DNA of 64,000 nt from the NCBI RefSeq assembly GCF_042682525.1, contig NZ_JBHUHP010000030.1, positions 310,001 to 374,000 of the forward strand. The letters are read 5' to 3'. Made by a program: the position numbers and the translations under genes. The DNA comes from Blastococcus_B deserti (GTDB taxonomy: Bacteria; Actinomycetota; Actinomycetes; Mycobacteriales; Geodermatophilaceae). The notes under the pieces are model-generated. The model had not been told where the DNA came from and did no database searches. It worked only from the letters and a program-made list of their open reading frames with translations. Positions 1 to 9,282 of the stretch are shown here, piece by piece; position 1 is the stretch's first letter, and each line of letters opens with the position of its first letter.

Positions 1-364
1 CGTGGACCATGAACTCGCCGAAAGAGATGAGTCCGTGACCGTCGGGCGACAGGGTGGAACGGGTTCAGCAGGGGACGTCACTGGGGTGGAACCGGTGGTG
101 CACGTGCTGGTTGTCGTCTGCCGGGACCGGTGGTTACCGGCCCGACCGTGGGTCCGCTGCTGTTCTGACGAGTCCCACGCTACGCCGTCTACCCGACACG
201 TGTCGGCGTACACCGGCCGATCGGAATCTGCCCCTCACGGGCGATGGCACAGCGCTCCCGGACGGCACCGCGGTCCCCCCGCTCGGGTCCAGCCGCTGCG
301 TCGTGCCTGCGCGGTCCGGGGCCCACGCGGCACGACAGCCGTCGCCGGCTCCTGGAACGACGAA
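1..364. other. No gene seen (window start to rpoD terminator)
   Basis: I see no convincing coding sequence here. Open frames on both strands have low-complexity, Arg/Pro/Gly-rich translations typical of shadow frames in GC-rich DNA, and none has a Shine-Dalgarno sequence with a recognisable product. Confidence 0.5.
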
Positions 365-391
365 GGCCCGGCGCGCATCGCGTGCCGGGCC
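365..391 (-). terminator. Hairpin terminator downstream of rpoD
   Basis: An inverted repeat, ggcccggc at 365-372 pairing with gccgggcc at 384-391, extends inward to about 11 pairs around a 5-base loop. It lies about 70 bases past the rpoD stop on its transcribed side. There is no U-tract, which is usual for actinobacterial terminators. Confidence 0.6.
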
Positions 392-400
392 CTCGTGGCC

Positions 401-445
401 CCGTCCGGAGGCTCGCCCCGAGCGTGCGAGGGAGTGAGGCCGGAC
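401..445 (-). repeat. Dispersed palindromic intergenic repeat, copy A
   Basis: The reverse strand reads cactccctcgcacgctcg followed by a ggcgag arm. This matches the core 'CCTCACCNCTCGCAGGCTCGNGGCG' seen at six other places in the window. It sits between the rpoD terminator and the rpoD stop codon. Confidence 0.6.
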
Positions 446-458
446 AAGGGGCCCTCTC

Positions 459-1832
<1,374 letters not shown>

Positions 1833-2008
1833 TCAGGGTTCCTTCCCGTGCTGGGTTCGTTCCCCGGAGGGCCTCGTGGTCCCCGGGCAGCGGCTCCGGT
1901 CCTCGTACCGGTTCAGCGCGAGGGGACCCGGCAGACCGGCGCGGCGTTTGACCGCTGGACGGGCAGGGGATCCCTCCCGGCTGGAGGGCGACGGGGTGGG
2001 GCGCTCTC

Positions 2009-2014
2009 ATTGTA
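2009..2014 (-). promoter_or_regulatory. Possible -10 element of rpoD promoter
   Basis: On the minus strand TACAAT lies about 175 bases upstream of the rpoD start, in the 332-base gap between rpoD and ppgK. The hexamer 17 bases further upstream (GTGGAG) is a poor -35 match, so this rests on the -10 alone. Nothing else is recognisable in 1833-2164. Confidence 0.3.
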
Positions 2015-2164
2015 ACGGCGTGTCCGGCCTTCTCCACCGTCTCTCACCCGCGGACCTCGCTTCGACGAGGTGTTCACGCTGGTGCGGGGCGGTGGTGACT
2101 CACCGTGGTGCATCGGCCGCGGAGGCCCGGGACTGAAGCTGCTCACCCCCGCGGTCCCTCCGGC

Positions 2165-2923
2165 TCACCCGTCCGGGCGTTCCCGCTCGGGACGCTCGTG
2201 CGCGGCCAGGGCGGCGCCGACGATCCCGGCGTCGTTCTGCAGCTGGGCCGGCACCACGGGGGTCCGTGTCGACAGCAGGGGCACCCACTTGTGCGCCTTC
2301 TTGCTCACACCGCCGCCGACGATGATCAGGTCCGGCCACAGACCGGCCTCGAGCACGTCGAGGTAGCGGTCCACGCGACGGGCCCATTCGGGGTAGCTGA
2401 GGTCCTCGCGCTCCCGGGCGGCGGCCGCGCCCTGGCGCTCGCCGTCCTCGCCGTCGACCTGGATGTGGCCGAACTCCGTGTTGGGGACCAGGTGGCCGTC
2501 GACGAACAGCGCGCTGCCGATGCCGGTACCGAACGTCAGCATCAGCACGACCCCCGCGCGGTCGCGGCCCGCGCCGTAGCGCATCTCGGCGATGCCGGCG
2601 GCGTCGGCGTCGTTGAGCGTCTCCACCGTGCCCGGGATGAGGGCGTCGAGTCCGGCGTCGACGTCCGTGCCGATCCAGCTCTTGTCGACGTTGGCGGCGG
2701 TGTGGGCGACGCCGTGCTTCATCACGCCCGGGAAGGTCACGCCGACGCGACCGGTCCAGCCGAAGGAGTCGACGATCCGTGCCACCACGCCGTAGACGGG
2801 ATCGGGCAGCGACGGCTGGGGCGTCTCGATGCGTACCCGCTCGCCGATCAGCCGACCGTGCTCGAGGTCGACCAGGCATCCCTTGATGCCGCTGCCGCCG
2901 ATGTCCACTCCGAAGCCCTGCAC
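2165..2923 (-). CDS. ppgK: Polyphosphate glucokinase (PpgK)
   Basis: Cytoplasmic ROK-family kinase that phosphorylates glucose to glucose-6-phosphate with polyphosphate or ATP. The protein has 252 residues, the usual length. The phosphate-binding motif DIGGSGIKGCLVD is at about residues 7-19, the catalytic-site stretch with LNDADAAG is near 103-110, and the ROK motif LTFGTGIGSALF is near 127-138. The residues GGGVSKK near 210 resemble the family's polyphosphate-binding segment. It lies downstream of rpoD on the same strand, an arrangement conserved in actinobacteria. Confidence 0.95.
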   Translation of the reverse strand: MQGFGVDIGGSGIKGCLVDLEHGRLIGERVRIETPQPSLPDPVYGVVARIVDSFGWTGRVGVTFPGVMKHGVAHTAANVDKSWIGTDVDAGLDALIPGTVETLNDADAAGIAEMRYGAGRDRAGVVLMLTFGTGIGSALFVDGHLVPNTEFGHIQVDGEDGERQGAAAAREREDLSYPEWARRVDRYLDVLEAGLWPDLIIVGGGVSKKAHKWVPLLSTRTPVVPAQLQNDAGIVGAALAAHERPERERPDG

Positions 2924-2977
2924 GTCGACAGGCTAGTGAGCCGGGCCCCGGCGCACCCGCTGCGGCAGGATCGGACC

Positions 2978-3862
2978 GTGACCACGTCCCCCGGAACGGT
3001 GCCCGCCGATCCGGCCGCCCTGCTGTCCCTCGCCGTCGACGTCGCCCGGGAGGCCGCGGCGCTGGTCGCGCGGGGCCGGGCGACGGCCGCCGCCTCCGTG
3101 GACGTGAAGTCCAGCCCGATCGACGTCGTCACGGCCGTCGACCGGGCCAGCGAGGAGCTCGTCGTCGCCAGGCTCCTGGCCGCGCGGCCGGACGACGGCC
3201 TGCTGGGGGAGGAGGGAGCCGCCCGCGACGGCACGAGCGGGGTGCGCTGGGTCGTCGACCCCATCGACGGCACGGTGAACTTCCTCTACGACCTGCCCGC
3301 CTACGCGGTCTCCATCGCGGCGGAGGTGGACGGCGGGATCCGCGCCGGCGTGGTCCTCAACGCGGCCACCGGGGAACTGTTCACCGCCACCGCCGGCGGC
3401 GGGGCGCACCTGTCCTCGCCGGCGCGCCCGGAGCCCGTCGGGCTCAGCGGCAGCAGCCCCGTGTCGCTGGAGCAGACCCTGGTGGGCACCGGTTTCGGCT
3501 ACCGGGTCGAGCAGCGCCGGGCCCAGGGCGCGGTGGTCGCGCGGCTGCTGCCCCGGGTGCGCGACATCCGCCGGTTCGGCAGCGCCGCGCTGGACCTCTG
3601 CGCGGTGGCCGCCGGCCGGATCGACGCCTACTACGAGCTGGACCTCAACCCGTGGGACCACGCGGCCGGCGCGCTCGTCGCCGCCGAGGCAGGCGCCGTC
3701 CTCAGCGGCCTCGGCGGGCGGCCCTTCGCCGACCCGATGGCGGTCGCCGCCGCCCCGTCGATCGCCGGGCCGTTCCTGGAGCTGCTGGAGGAGCTGATGA
3801 CGGACCCTCCTGCCCCCCACCGCTCACCGGTTCGCGGCGGGACCCTGCAGGAGGGCCGCTAG
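2978..3862 (+). CDS. suhB: Inositol-1-monophosphatase family protein (SuhB)
   Basis: Mg2+-dependent phosphatase expected to release phosphate from myo-inositol-1-phosphate or a related sugar phosphate, feeding inositol lipid or mycothiol synthesis. The GTG at 2978 gives 294 residues. Family motifs are visible: GEEG near 77-80, DPIDGTVNF at about 94-102 (metal-binding aspartates) and NPWDHAAGALVAAEAGA near 226-242. The gene is divergent from ppgK with about 54 bases between starts. The last 16-18 residues (APHRSPVRGGTLQEGR) are encoded by a copy of the dispersed repeat, so the C-terminus looks extended by repeat insertion. Its stop codon overlaps the convergent cei stop. Confidence 0.92.
   Translation: MTTSPGTVPADPAALLSLAVDVAREAAALVARGRATAAASVDVKSSPIDVVTAVDRASEELVVARLLAARPDDGLLGEEGAARDGTSGVRWVVDPIDGTVNFLYDLPAYAVSIAAEVDGGIRAGVVLNAATGELFTATAGGGAHLSSPARPEPVGLSGSSPVSLEQTLVGTGFGYRVEQRRAQGAVVARLLPRVRDIRRFGSAALDLCAVAAGRIDAYYELDLNPWDHAAGALVAAEAGAVLSGLGGRPFADPMAVAAAPSIAGPFLELLEELMTDPPAPHRSPVRGGTLQEGR
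3809..3851 (+). repeat. Dispersed repeat, copy B, inside the 3' end of suhB
   Basis: The stretch accgctcaccggttcgcggc followed by gggaccctgcagg matches copies C2 and F almost base for base. It is translated as the C-terminal residues of SuhB, so the repeat has entered the coding sequence. Confidence 0.7.
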
Positions 3863-4407
3863 CAGTTGGCGGCGGCGCTGGTGGCCGGCGCGAGCGCCGC
3901 CGCCACCTCGTCGGCGGTGGCCAGCGTGGTGAACTCCGGGCCGACCACGACGTCGACCTGGGCCGTGGCGCGCGTGTCGAGGTAGTCGCCGGCGCCGGGG
4001 ACGTACAGCCGCACGTACTCGGCGGCGTCGTTGCCCCGGGGCCCGTGCCGGAGCTCGCCCACGCCGGTCACCTCGCGACCGCTCGAGTCGTTGGCCACCT
4101 CGTCGATGACGAAGCCGCGCTCCTGCAGGGAGTCGGCCACGGTCTGCGCCAGACCCGCGGTGTCGGTGGCGTTCAGGACGCGCAGGTTGATCCCGGCCGG
4201 GTCGAGCGTGGTCGGAGGCGCCGACGCGGACGCCGAGGCGCAGGCCTCGGCCTGCTCCTCGGTCTCCTGCTGCTCCTGGCGCAGCACGCTCCACCACACA
4301 CCCAGGGCGGCCAGGGCCAGCACCAGGAGGAAGATCAGCGGCGGCAGGGGGCGGCGGCCGCTGCGGGGGCGCACCGGGGGGCGCTCGGTACGCATCGTCA
4401 CGGTCAC
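3859..4407 (-). CDS. cei: Cei-like envelope integrity protein, LytR C-terminal domain
   Basis: A 182-residue protein with a short basic cytoplasmic N-terminus, one membrane segment (about residues 22-41, PLIFLLVLALAALGVWW) and an extracytoplasmic LytR_C domain containing LRVLNATDTAGLAQTVAD. The same fold and locus in M. tuberculosis (Rv2700, Cei) are linked to cell-envelope integrity. An alternative ATG four codons in (MRTERPP) is possible. It converges on suhB and the two stop codons overlap. The family assignment is firm; the Cei name rests on conserved gene order. Confidence 0.85.
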   Translation of the reverse strand: MTVTMRTERPPVRPRSGRRPLPPLIFLLVLALAALGVWWSVLRQEQQETEEQAEACASASASAPPTTLDPAGINLRVLNATDTAGLAQTVADSLQERGFVIDEVANDSSGREVTGVGELRHGPRGNDAAEYVRLYVPGAGDYLDTRATAQVDVVVGPEFTTLATADEVAAALAPATSAAANC

Positions 4408-4479
4408 TCCTCGGCGAGACCCGGCCGGCGGCGTGCCGGGAGGGGGCGGTCGGCAGGAGTTTAGGGCTGGGAGGAGGCC

Positions 4480-5526
4480 CTAGATCGCACCGTCGTCCAG
4501 CGCGGCGCGTCCCAGCTCGACGCACGGGTCGATGCGCTCGGCGTAGCCCGACGTGTCCTTGCCCGCCATGGCCCCGGCCGCCGAGCGGGCGACGATCCCC
4601 GCGATGATCGCCGCGAACTTGAAGAAGGCGAAACCCACGTACCAGTTGAGGTCGCTCAGGTCGGCCCCGGTGCGCTGCGCGTAGCGCTCGGCGACCTCGA
4701 GCCGGGTGGGGAAGCCCGGCAGCGTGGTCACCGGGCTCATCGTCGACGCCCGTTCCTCGCCGGCCTGGGGCCAGTAGACGAACATCATCCCGATGTCGGT
4801 GAGCGGGTCGCCCAGCGTCGACATCTCCCAGTCGAGGACCGCCTTGATCCGGCCGGGCTCGGCGGGGTCGAGCAGGCAGTTGTCCAGGCGGTAGTCACCG
4901 TGCACGATGCTGGACCGCTGGGCGGCGGGCACCGTCTCGGCGAGGCGGGCGGCCAGCGCGTCCAGCCCCGGCCGGTCGCGGTCCCGGGTGGCCTCCCACT
5001 GCTTGGTCCAGCGCCGGACCTGGCGGCCGGCGAAGCCCTCCGGGCGGCCGAAATCGGCCAGCCCCACGGCTTCGAAGTCGACCGAGTGGAGATCGGCCAG
5101 CACGTCGACCAGCCGCTCGCCCACGGCGCGGCGCTGAGCGGGCTCGTCGGCGTAGCCCGGCGGGAACCCGCGGACGACGTGGATGCCGACCACGCGCTCC
5201 ATCACGTAGAAGGGCGCCCCCAGCACCGACTCGTCGGTGCACAGGTGCAGCGTGCGCGGCACCGGGACGTCGGTCGGGCCGAGCGCCGAGATGACCCGGT
5301 GCTCCCGCGCCATGTCGTGCGCCGTGGCCAGGACCGCGCCCGTCGGCGGCCGCCGCAGGATCACCGCGTCGTCCGCGCTGCCGCCCTGGGGTGTGACCAC
5401 GTAGGTGAGGTTCGACATGCCGGCGGCGATGAGCTCGATGTCCACCGTTCGCCACCGCTCGTCGCCCAGAGCGGAGGCCAGGTACGGCCCGACGACGGCT
5501 GGATCAGCACCCACGGGAGTCGCCAC
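4480..5526 (-). CDS. Phosphotransferase of the APH family, ACAD10/11 N-terminal-like
   Basis: A 348-residue aminoglycoside phosphotransferase-fold kinase, starting at GTG 5526 (VATPVGADP). Kinase motifs are clear: the catalytic loop IVHGDYRLDNCLLDP and the metal-binding segment VLDWEMSTLGDPLTDIG. This subgroup resembles the kinase domain of acyl-CoA dehydrogenase 10/11, thought to phosphorylate hydroxyacyl-CoA. Resistance to aminoglycosides should not be inferred. It lies between cei and the DUF4193 gene, where the mycobacterial locus has no such gene as I recall it, so it may be a lineage-specific insertion. No strong ribosome-binding site precedes the chosen start. Confidence 0.85.
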   Translation of the reverse strand: MATPVGADPAVVGPYLASALGDERWRTVDIELIAAGMSNLTYVVTPQGGSADDAVILRRPPTGAVLATAHDMAREHRVISALGPTDVPVPRTLHLCTDESVLGAPFYVMERVVGIHVVRGFPPGYADEPAQRRAVGERLVDVLADLHSVDFEAVGLADFGRPEGFAGRQVRRWTKQWEATRDRDRPGLDALAARLAETVPAAQRSSIVHGDYRLDNCLLDPAEPGRIKAVLDWEMSTLGDPLTDIGMMFVYWPQAGEERASTMSPVTTLPGFPTRLEVAERYAQRTGADLSDLNWYVGFAFFKFAAIIAGIVARSAAGAMAGKDTSGYAERIDPCVELGRAALDDGAI

Positions 5527-5880
5527 GGCGGCAGGGTAACCTCTGGCGCTCCGCGGCCCGGAGGCCCGCTCGGAACTCGTTTCCGGTGGCGGGCACAAAC
5601 CGGCGCCGCGCCGCGTTGGGGGGTGGCCGGACCTTCCCGATCGCCGTCCGGCGGACGGCGGGAGGGCTGTCCGGCCGGGCCGGATCCGGTGGTCCCCCGT
5701 CCCCGCGGGAGCCGGCTCCGGACCTGTCCGGACCGCCACCGGTACCGGGAGCCCAGAAGCGGGCTGCCGGCCTCGATCCACCGGTCGTCACCGCGACCGG
5801 CCAGGACGACGGCGCACACCCTGCGCCGCGTCAGACGAGCGGGTACGACACCCGCGAGAACCCCAAGGGAGGGGCACCCC

Positions 5881-6183
5881 ATGGCCACCGACTACGACGC
5901 CCCGCGCCGCAACGAGGCCGACGAGCTGGGTGAGGACTCGCTCGAGGAGCTCAAGGCACGACGCGCCGAGGCGCAGTCGGCCTCGGTCGACGTCGACGAG
6001 ACCGACTTCAACGAGAACCTGGAGCTCCCGGGCGCCGACCTGTCCGGTGAGGAGCTCACCGTGCGCGTCCTGCCCAAGCAGGAGGACGAGTTCACCTGCT
6101 CGCGGTGCTTCCTGGTCCAGCACCGCAGCCGGCTCGCCGCGACCAAGGGCGACCAGCTCTACTGCCGCGACTGCGCGGCCTGA
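5881..6183 (+). CDS. DUF4193 family zinc-ribbon-like protein
   Basis: A small acidic cytoplasmic protein of 100 residues conserved across actinobacteria, of unknown function. Two Cys pairs near the C-terminus (CSRC about 73-76 and YCRDC about 94-98) look like a zinc ribbon. The N-terminal half is rich in Asp and Glu. The ATG at 5881 is preceded by a good ribosome-binding site (gggagg, 8 bases upstream). It occupies the same position, next to cei, as the M. tuberculosis homologue Rv2699c. Confidence 0.92.
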   Translation: MATDYDAPRRNEADELGEDSLEELKARRAEAQSASVDVDETDFNENLELPGADLSGEELTVRVLPKQEDEFTCSRCFLVQHRSRLAATKGDQLYCRDCAA

Positions 6184-6195
6184 GAAAGGACCCCG

Positions 6196-6286
6196 TCCTC
6201 ACCACCCTTCGCAGGCTCAGGGCGGGACCCGGGACGGGGCCGCCCTGCCCCCGCCGCTCGCAGGCTCGCGGCGGGACCCTGCAGGG
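6196..6286 (+). repeat. Dispersed repeat, two tandem copies (C1, C2)
   Basis: Two copies follow the DUF4193 stop. C1 contains cacccttcgcaggctcaggg and C2 contains gccgctcgcaggctcgcggc, each followed by a cgggacc arm. C2 is the best match to the consensus. They fill most of the gap before the next gene. Confidence 0.75.
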
Positions 6287-6365
6287 GGTGCCCGGCCCGC
6301 CCTTCCTACCCTCAGGGGGGATGCGGGACGGGGCCGAGGAAGGGCCTCCGACGGAAGGGGCGCCG

Positions 6366-7250
6366 ATGACCGAGCACGGCCCCCGCACCGGACCGGTGCG
6401 GGACGTCCCCCCGCCGCGCCCGGTGGCGCCCCCGGTGACCGCACCGGAGGAGACCGGCCTGGGCCGCGCGGCCCGCGCGGTGGTCGACGCGGTGGCGGGC
6501 CTGGTGGGCTCTGCCGGCGCGCGCGCTGACGGAGCCACCGGCGCCCCGCTGCGGTCGGCGGCCACCGGCCTGCGCGACGTCGTCGCCGCCGTGGCGGGAG
6601 CGGTGGGCGCGGCCTTCGCGCCGGAGCGGGGTGCCGCGGCGCCGCGGGCCGACGGCGACCGGTCACCGGGTGCGCTCCTGGGCGACGTGCTGGCGGCCGC
6701 GGCGCCGCGGCTGCCCATCCGGGACGCCGAGGCGCTCCGGCGGGCCCATCCCGGCGCCTCCGATGACGAGATCGCCGACGCCCTCGTGGCCCGCGCCGCG
6801 CGGCTGACGTCGACGATCGGAGCGGCGGCCGGAGGACTCACGACGGCGCACTGGTTCGCGCCGCCGTCCCTGCTGGCGCTGCCGCTCGAGCTCGGTGCCG
6901 AGACGGTGCTCGTCGCCGGCGTCGAGATCGTCCTGATCGGCGAGCTGCACGAGCTCCATGGGCGCCCCGCCGCCGGGGACGCCCGGGCGCGCGCCGGCGC
7001 CTACCTGGCGAGCTGGTCGGCGCAGCGGTCGGTCGACGGCGCGGGCGTGGCCGGCCTCGGCTCGCTCCTCAGCGGTGCGGGGCTCCGGGCCCTGCAGCGC
7101 CGGATGACCCGGCGCCTGGCCGGGGCCGTGCCCACGGCCGCCCCCTTGCTCATCGGCGCCGCCCTCGCCGGGCGGGGCAACCGCCGCGCGACCGAAACCC
7201 TCGCCGAGCGGATCCTCGCCGATCTGCGGGCGCCGCGACCGCCGGTCTGA
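6366..7250 (+). CDS. Hypothetical Ala-rich protein with hydrophobic segments
   Basis: A 294-residue protein starting at ATG 6366. The first 40 residues are Pro-rich and probably disordered, followed by very Ala/Gly-rich stretches. A hydrophobic central part (about 160-205, including FAPPSLLALPLELGAETVL) and a second near the C-terminus (PTAAPLLIGAALAGRGN) suggest membrane association. I do not recognise a family. It sits directly before dut, where mycobacteria have a different small DUF3093 gene. The start is supported only by position. Confidence 0.6.
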   Translation: MTEHGPRTGPVRDVPPPRPVAPPVTAPEETGLGRAARAVVDAVAGLVGSAGARADGATGAPLRSAATGLRDVVAAVAGAVGAAFAPERGAAAPRADGDRSPGALLGDVLAAAAPRLPIRDAEALRRAHPGASDDEIADALVARAARLTSTIGAAAGGLTTAHWFAPPSLLALPLELGAETVLVAGVEIVLIGELHELHGRPAAGDARARAGAYLASWSAQRSVDGAGVAGLGSLLSGAGLRALQRRMTRRLAGAVPTAAPLLIGAALAGRGNRRATETLAERILADLRAPRPPV

Positions 7251-7256
7251 CCCCGG

Positions 7257-7330
7257 CCCTCCTGCAGGGTCCCGCCGCAGGCCCCGTCCAGGGGCTCGTC
7301 CCGAGCCTGCGAGGGATGAGGGGGACAGGG
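7257..7330 (-). repeat. Dispersed repeat, copy D (two half elements)
   Basis: The first part, cctgcagggtcccgccgc, is the exact reverse complement of the right arm of copy C2. The second, reverse-complemented, reads ctcatccctcgcaggctcgg. It lies between the hypothetical gene and dut. Confidence 0.7.
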
Positions 7331-7355
7331 TCCTTCTGCTTATAGGGTCGCCGAC

Positions 7356-7949
7356 GTGCCCGAGTTCCCCCCTCCGCAGCTGGACGTCCCGGTCCGCCTG
7401 GCCTCGCCGGAAGCCGTCCTCCCGTGCTACGCCCTGCCCGGCGACGCGGGCGCCGACCTCTCGCTGGCCGAGGACGTCGACCTGGCGCCGTTCGAGCGGG
7501 CGCTGGTGGGCACCGGGGTCGCCGTCGCCATCCCCGAGGGGTACGCCGGGTTCGTGCACCCGCGATCCGGCCTCGCCCACCGGCTCGGGCTGAGCCTGGT
7601 CAACGCGCCGGGCACCATCGACGCCGGCTACCGGGGCGAGATCAAGGTCAACCTGATCAACCTCGACCCGGTCAGCCCTCTCCGGTTGCGCCGCGGTGAC
7701 CGGGTCGCGCAGCTCGTCGTCCAGCCGGTGGTGCACGCCCGGTTCGTGCCGGTCGACGAGCTGCCCGACACCGAGCGCGGAACCGGCGGGCACGGCTCCA
7801 CCGGGGGCCACCGGTCCACCGGAGGCCACCCCACCGGGGGGAACCACCCCACCGGGGGCGACCGGCCCCCCGGGGGCGACCGTTCCCAGGGGCCTCCGGG
7901 CACACCGGCCGACGAGCGGGTCGCCACGGCCCGGGAAGGACAGGCCTGA
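7356..7949 (+). CDS. dut: dUTP diphosphatase with a Gly/Thr repeat tail
   Basis: Trimeric dUTPase that hydrolyses dUTP to dUMP and pyrophosphate. GTG start, 197 residues; actinobacterial dUTPases are usually about 150. Motifs in order: PGDAGADL (about 28-35), HPRSGLAHRLG (about 68-78), NAPGTIDAGYRGE (about 84-96) and the RRGDRVAQLVV segment (about 111-121). The C-terminal motif that closes over the active site, normally like RGxGGFGSTG, reads RGTGGHGSTGG, with His in place of Phe. It is followed by imperfect copies of STGGH/PTGG units and a Pro/Gly-rich tail. The following DUF3710 gene begins two bases after its stop. Confidence 0.95.
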   Translation: MPEFPPPQLDVPVRLASPEAVLPCYALPGDAGADLSLAEDVDLAPFERALVGTGVAVAIPEGYAGFVHPRSGLAHRLGLSLVNAPGTIDAGYRGEIKVNLINLDPVSPLRLRRGDRVAQLVVQPVVHARFVPVDELPDTERGTGGHGSTGGHRSTGGHPTGGNHPTGGDRPPGGDRSQGPPGTPADERVATAREGQA

Positions 7950-7950
7950 C

Positions 7951-8673
7951 ATGCCGTTCGGACGCCGGCGCAACCGGATCGACCGCAGCCTGCGCGAGCG
8001 CGGCGTGCCGCCGGAGCCGCAGCACCGGGAGCGGGAGGTGGCCCCCACGTCCGGGCCCTGGGACGTCGCGGACGCCCCCGACGACGGCGTGACGCGCATC
8101 GATCTCGGTGCCATCCGCCTGCCCGCGCTGCCCGGCACCGACCTGCGGGTGGAACTCAACCCGCAGCAGAAGGTCGTCGGCGCCACCATGCGGGCGGGTG
8201 ACTCGCTGCTCCAGGTGTCGGCGTTCGCCGCACCGCGGGCGGGGGGCATCTGGGAGGGCGTCCGCGAAGACCTCGCGAAGAGCGCATCGGGCCAGGGCGG
8301 CTCGCTCCGGGAGGTCGAGGGCCCGTTCGGTCCCGAGCTGGCGGGCACGATCGTGACCACGCCACCGCCGCAGCCCGGTCAGGCGACCCCGCCGCAGCCC
8401 GTGCGCCGCGCCGCCCGGTTCCTCGGGGTAGACGGTCCGCGCTGGTTCCTCCGCGGCCTGATCACCGGACCGGCCGCCGAGAGCCCCGAGGCGGCGGCCG
8501 TGCTGGAGTCGGCCTTCCGCGGCATCGTCGTCGTCCGCGGCAGCGAGCCGATGCCGGTCCGCGAGCAGCTCCCGCTGACCCTGCCCCCGCAGGCGGCCGA
8601 GCAGCTGGCCCGGCAGCAGGAGGCGGCCGCCCGGCCCGCCGCCCCACCGCCGGGCACGGCGCCGGCCGGGTGA
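7951..8673 (+). CDS. DUF3710 family protein
   Basis: A 240-residue cytoplasmic protein conserved in actinobacteria downstream of dut (M. tuberculosis Rv2696c position), of unknown function. The ATG at 7951 lies two bases after the dut stop, suggesting translational coupling. A basic N-terminus is followed by a conserved mixed alpha/beta core (DLGAIRLPALPGTDLRVEL, then RWFLRGLITGPAA). The last 50 residues are Gln/Ala/Pro-rich and probably disordered. Confidence 0.88.
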   Translation: MPFGRRRNRIDRSLRERGVPPEPQHREREVAPTSGPWDVADAPDDGVTRIDLGAIRLPALPGTDLRVELNPQQKVVGATMRAGDSLLQVSAFAAPRAGGIWEGVREDLAKSASGQGGSLREVEGPFGPELAGTIVTTPPPQPGQATPPQPVRRAARFLGVDGPRWFLRGLITGPAAESPEAAAVLESAFRGIVVVRGSEPMPVREQLPLTLPPQAAEQLARQQEAAARPAAPPPGTAPAG

Positions 8674-8837
8674 CCGCCGGCGGGTCGCCGCCGGGACGCG
8701 CCCGGCGATCCGCGGGGACACCACCGCCCCGCCGACCGACGGCGCCGTACGCTTGGTCCGGTGGCCGAGCCTGCGAGGTCATGCACTGGACAGGGCGCCG
8801 TCGGCAGCTGGCCGACGGGCGCCGGCGAGGAGAGCAC

Positions 8838-9215
8838 GTGACGGAGACCCGAACGCCTGGCTGGTTGTCGCGGACCCTGCAGCGGCTCACCGCGGACGAC
8901 CAGGCCATCGATGCGGAGGAGCTGCGCGCCGAGTCGGCGAACGCCGGCTGCCAGCCCCTCGTCTCGTGCCGCAAGGGCGCCGTCGTGACCGTGACCGGCC
9001 GGCTCAAGTCGGTCGTCTACACGCCCCGGGAGACCGTCCCCACGCTGGAGGCGGAGCTGTTCGACGGATCCGGCTCGGTGACCCTGGTGTGGCTCGGCCG
9101 CCGGCGGATCCCCGGCATCGAGCCGGGCCGTACGCTCACCGCTCGCGGCCGGTTCGCCGCCTTCGACGGCAAGCGGGTCATCTACAACCCCTGGTACGAG
9201 CTCGGCGCCGGCTGA
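8838..9215 (+). CDS. OB-fold nucleic-acid-binding domain protein
   Basis: A 125-residue protein, GTG start at 8838 preceded by gaggaga. An N-terminal helical segment (WLSRTLQRLTADDQAIDAEE) is followed by a single OB-fold: GAVVTVTGRLKSVVYTP, then LEAELFDGSGSVTLVWLGRR and TLTARGRFAAFDGKRVIYNP. It resembles the RecG/aspartyl-tRNA synthetase type anticodon-binding OB domain and the actinobacterial homologues at this locus (Rv2694c). Binding of nucleic acid is inferred from the fold only. Confidence 0.85.
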   Translation: MTETRTPGWLSRTLQRLTADDQAIDAEELRAESANAGCQPLVSCRKGAVVTVTGRLKSVVYTPRETVPTLEAELFDGSGSVTLVWLGRRRIPGIEPGRTLTARGRFAAFDGKRVIYNPWYELGAG

Positions 9216-9282
9216 TCCGCTCGACGACGTGGACAGCACCCGGGGCGAGACCCCGGCGACCGAGGTACCGGGAGAGGGGAGC

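Noticed and set aside
1..60. Minus-strand EF-hand-like sequence (LSPDGHGLISFGEF)
   Set aside because: It is preceded by an in-frame TGA with no start codon between, and nothing supports a longer gene, so it is probably chance or an unreadable remnant.
4462..4482. Hairpin tagggc/gccCTA as a terminator of the phosphotransferase gene
   Set aside because: The stem is only 6 bp and overlaps the stop codon; too weak to call.
4480..5526. Aminoglycoside resistance gene
   Set aside because: The kinase motifs are those of the acyl-CoA dehydrogenase-linked APH subgroup; there is no resistance context.
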